Below, piece by piece: positions 60,701-64,000 of a DNA stretch of 64,000 nt (within the stretch, counting starts at the first letter, position 1; the number at the start of each line of letters is the position of its first letter). Origin of the DNA: Zygnema circumcarinatum (lineage: Eukaryota > Streptophyta > Zygnematophyceae > Zygnematales > Zygnemataceae); NCBI GenBank assembly GCA_037447605.1, contig CM074813.1, forward strand, positions 1,372,097-1,436,096, in the 5' to 3' direction. A program made the position numbers and the translations under genes. A model generated the notes under the pieces. The model was not told where the DNA came from. It did no database searches and saw only the letters and a program-made list of their open reading frames with translations.

Positions 60701-60917
60701 TTTTTACGTTCTTTTGCTAGGAATGATTCCCTGTTATTGGGGGTTGTAGGGCTTGTCCGAGGTCTCATACAGAACGCCGATCTTTTGCGGTCTCCGCATA
60801 TTGCAGTCGTCCATACACAGGAAGCGTTTTATTCCGTTTCCGTTCTAATTTCCGAATTGGGGCCAACCATACATAGAACCTCCTCCTCCATGTTGTACAC
60901 TCTCCGCACAAAAGCAT
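57765..60917. other. Intergenic region between ARF-GEF and RTEL1
   Basis: 3.15 kb with no firm gene. Possible isolated exons are seen at 58493-58561 and 58888-59022 (plus). A run of CCATTG/CAATGG words like those of the 5S spacer lies at 59886-60025. A CTTT-rich patch lies at 57938-57965. Confidence 0.5.
59886..60025. repeat. 5S-spacer-like CCATTG/CAATGG cluster
   Basis: Some ten copies of CCATTG or CAATGG in both orientations in 140 bp, including GCAATGGTTG and CCAATGGTTG, the same words that build the 5S spacer 26 kb away. No 5S gene sequence accompanies them. Confidence 0.75.
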
Positions 60918-63248
60918 TCAAGGCAGCAGCGAGCCCTTATGGCTCGCCAGATGAGCCGAAAGCAATTTTAAATGCTCTCCTCCAAGGAGTTGTCCAAACC
61001 TGCAACAAAAACGATCACACACATAAACATCATGCTCCTATCACCATCTCAACTTCAAGAACCCTACTCCCTTTCTCTCGTCCCTGTGACTCCGAAAGGA
61101 AAACAACACAGTAAAAAGCCTCTCCATCTCTTCCCCTCTCTCTTTCTCTCTCGCCCGTGTCCCTGTCTCCCTCCCTCCCTCCCTCCTCCACTGTGACACG
61201 AAGGAGCGCAATTGTGGGCCCACTGTTGACACCCAAATTGTGACACGATCACTTCCCATTCACCGGCCAAAATGTCAGGAAAGAGAAACCAAGAAAGAAC
61301 ATGGCCTAAAATCCGAGCGAACCCTGAAAGCCCTTAGAAAATTCACAAGCCCTGGAGAACTCGCAAAGCTTTTTCTAAACCATAAAATCCTGAACGCCAT
61401 ATATCCTCCCTCACCTCTCCAGCAGCCGATAGTGCGTTGGAGCAGAGAGGATGCGCGCCACTTGGGAAATCACATCAGGCGCGGGAAAGCCCGACTTATA
61501 GCGATGGATTGTGTGTATGAACTCTCTGTACTCATCTAAAGTCAGCTCCTTCTTTGCCTGCTCCCACACAAACAATAATGCCAACAAATTCAATCGCTTA
61601 CATGGGAAGTGCTGCCCCTCTTCCTCTACCTCCCGCCTCCCACTCCCTCTCCCTCTCCCTTGCCCTCACCCTCTCTCTCTCTCCCTCCCTTTCTCCCTCG
61701 CACACACACAAACGAAGACCTACATCTTCCAAGTAAGCGCGAGAGCGTTGTCGCATAGTTCCACCTCCTCCGATTCTCTCCTTCGCAATTCCTCCACCAC
61801 ATGACTCCGTCACCTTCCCCACTCCTTCCTCTTCATCTTCAAGCATGATCACATTTACCTCAATTGGCCTATTTCTCTCCTCAATTTTTCCCTTATTCAA
61901 TCTCCTCTCACTACAATTCTCTCTAGATTCCTTAGTCTGTGAAACCACCTCCTTCCTCACCCCTCCTCCTCCTTCGTCATCAAGAATTATTAATTTTCTG
62001 ACTTCATTTTTCACTTGGCTCTCCTCTTTCTCCTCAAATTTTCGCTCCTTTGACCCACCCTCCCCTCCTCTCTTTCCATCTCCTTTTGTCAGAGAAATCG
62101 TCTCCTTGTCTCTAAGCACTAACCCTTCCTTTTGAGAGGCCGAACATATCGCAAGTTTAGCCCCTCCTTCAGCCTTCTTTTTCAAAGACTCCAACACATG
62201 CATAGGGGCAGCTATGAAAGGTTCACCCGAGGTTTTGAAAGTCGGTCGAATAGATGAGCTTCCAATCAGAGAATTTGCCGGTGGGATAAAAAGGGGTCCA
62301 CATGAAACATCCCTCTCCTTCGATTCTAAGAGAGAGGGAGACTCTGAATTTGCAACAAGGCTGAAATTCCTCTTTTTTTGGGAGAGACTGGAGGTGGCTT
62401 TAAGGAGAGAAGAGACCCCCTGAGAGTTGGAGAAACGCATTCTGGGAGAAAAAAGGGGTGAACCAAAATCTGTCTCCTGGAAGATCAATGAACGGAGGAG
62501 AGCAGGAATGAGGAATAGGATGAGTGCATTGCATTAGGAAGGAACGCTGATAGCCTTCCATGTCAAACTGATAGCCTTCCGCAGCATCAGTTCATCATCA
62601 TGACAAAGAATGAGGGAAGTGAGGAGAGTAGAGAGAAGGGGCGGGAAGCCTGCGGAAAGCAAGTGGGAAGAGGACGAAGAGAGGAAGAATAAGGGGGGAA
62701 GAAAGAGTGAAAACGGCGTAGGGGAACATGTAGGAGGGGGGAGGAGTGGTTGGGAGAGAGAAGAAATGAGAGCAGAAGCAGAAGAGGGATAGAAAGAAAA
62801 CAGCGTCAGCTGAGAAACAGACTATCCGGATGGGAGGAGGAAAAGGAGACGAGATAGAGTGATGCATAAGAGGGAGGAAAGAAGTGAAAAAAGTGAGGGG
62901 CAGAGGGGGAGATAGGGCGAAGGAGAAGCAGAAGCTCATTACCTCTTCAGCGAGCGGTGCGGGAGAGAATGACAAGGGGATTGCTTCCATTTTGGCGCTA
63001 TCGAAACAATGGGCCTTTTGCGATGGCTGGGAGAGGGGAGAGAGAGGGCGAGGAGCATCCGTTGTCTGGTATTGAAGCGAGAGGGAGATAAGGTGAGCAA
63101 TGAAGGAGAGAAGGACAACAGAGATTGAAAAGAGCAGAAGTGAGAGATGGCAAGGCAATGTAAGAAGGAAAAGGTAAGGCAAGGTAAGAAAAGGCAAGGT
63201 AAGGTGGCAAGGTGGGAAATGTGGGAGAGAGAGATGGACAGAGACAGG

Positions 63249-63294
<46 letters not shown>

Positions 63295-63984
63295 TGCGTG
63301 CACACATACATCCGTCACTTGGCTGTGTTCTCTTGTCTTATTGATGAGCGAAGAACCCTTGGACTTGTCGCGAAAGAATTTGCTGAGTGTGGACATTGCT
63401 TCCCCAAATCTCTGATAGGTCTGAGGAGAAACCAAAGGTAAAAAAACCGACTTAGTATAGACTGACCTGAATTAAGTGACAAGTAGCAAACCCCTAAACC
63501 CACAATCCCTTAGCAACTAAACCAGTAGTCCACTACCACCTACTGGTTCAGGAACCCACCAATTGCCTAATGAGAACAATGCGCTCTGAAGTTCATTCAA
63601 AAAACTGTTTCAACGCTATGCATACTGGAAGAAAATGTAAGGTTGGAGACAAAAGGAGAGGGCGAGCGAGGGAGAGAGAGTAGACAAGGAGAAGGACAAA
63701 AGTCAAAGGGAGACAAAAAGGAGGAGAAACATATTTACAGGAAGCTCTTCACCACACAACTCACTCCCTCCCTCTCTACCTCTAACTCATTCTCTCAGTC
63801 CCTTCCCCTGTCGATCCCCCTTCTCCCGCCCTCTCCCCCATCTCCGTCTCTCTTCTCCTTTGAGTCACTTTCTCGCCAGTCTCCTTCCTCTCTGTGCACC
63901 TTACGTGGCTTATCTTACACACTTACTCGAATATACGACCGGAGCCAAAGAGACATCTGGTTTTGTGCCTCGGGAGCAAGAAAT
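60918..63984 (-). CDS. RTEL1: RTEL1 helicase, C-terminal part (5' end off window)
   Basis: Iron-sulfur, XPD-family helicase that unwinds T-loops, D-loops and G-quadruplexes at telomeres and forks. Six exons are visible on the minus strand: 63927-63984, 63319-63420, 62943-63065, 61724-62476, 61415-61557 and 60918-60999; all GT-AG, phases continuous, about 420 residues. The first gives RFLAPEAQNQMSLWLRSYIR (family: LD.RF......LS.W.RP.I), the second QRFGEAMSTLSKFFRDK, the end of the helicase core. A long charged, poorly conserved linker follows. Then comes a harmonin-homology-like domain: KKELTLDEYREFIHTIHRYK, ISQVARILSAPTHYRLLER and FGQLLGGEHLKLL. The catalytic ATPase lies beyond the right edge. 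No PCNA- or TRF-binding motif is evident. Confidence 0.85.
63252..63290. repeat. (GA)n microsatellite in an RTEL1 intron
   Basis: About 19 GA units within a longer purine-rich stretch, between the exons at 63319-63420 and 62943-63065. Confidence 0.95.
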
Positions 63985-64000
63985 CTGTGACCAACATAGA

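Noticed and set aside
60737-61114. 125-codon plus-strand frame near the RTEL1 end
   Set aside because: It overlaps the last RTEL1 exon on the other strand, which continues the harmonin-like domain in phase. The plus-strand peptide has no recognised relative.
61598-62135. Plus-strand frames opposite the RTEL1 linker exon
   Set aside because: They are antisense reflections of the Lys/Glu-rich exon, which fits the RTEL1 splice phase.

Overview
The window is nuclear DNA from a green plant lineage, most likely a streptophyte. I infer this from spliced genes with GT-AG introns, from plant-type proteins (SMT2-type sterol methyltransferase, FTSH3/10-type mitochondrial protease, MTV1, GNOM-class ARF-GEF, STABILIZED1/Prp6), from degenerate CCCTAAA repeats, and from tandem 5S rRNA genes that stand alone. 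A WASH gene is also present; angiosperms are, to my knowledge, without one, which points to a streptophyte alga or an early land plant. The species cannot be fixed from the sequence.

Layout. 1-17.2 kb: AP-4 sigma (minus, running off the left edge) diverges from a TMCO1-type ER calcium channel (plus); then the intronless SMT2-type gene (plus), an m-AAA protease of the FTSH3/10 type (minus, 8 exons), and an ENTH/VHS adaptor like MTV1 (plus, 5 exons). 17.65-34.57 kb: a 5S rDNA block with a repeat unit of about 903 bp. It is bounded on both sides by copies of the same ~250-bp sequence and is split by nested, decayed Copia and Gypsy retrotransposons plus a 100-N gap. 34.6-41.4 kb: a tRNA-Lys(CUU) gene and the DNA primase catalytic subunit (plus, 16 exons). 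41.8-47.6 kb: WASH (minus, 11 exons), whose first intron is filled with telomere-like repeats. 48.3-57.8 kb: Prp6/STA1 with a ubiquitin-like head (plus), then a GNOM-type ARF-GEF (plus). 60.9 kb to the right edge: the 3' part of an RTEL1 helicase (minus).

Functionally the host genes fall into membrane traffic (AP-4, MTV1, GNOM, WASH), genome maintenance (primase, RTEL1), splicing (Prp6), ER calcium and sterol biology (TMCO1, SMT2) and mitochondrial protein quality control (FTSH3/10). Nothing suggests an operon or one shared pathway. Three close head-to-head pairs (AP4S/TMCO1, FTSH/MTV1, WASH/STA1) probably share promoters.

Exon borders were set by hand by requiring GT-AG sites, continuous phase and family similarity. 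They hold through every multi-exon gene, but first exons and untranslated ends are less certain. The retrotransposon block at 19.1-30.9 kb is full of small indels and ends in a gap, so its structure should be read with caution.
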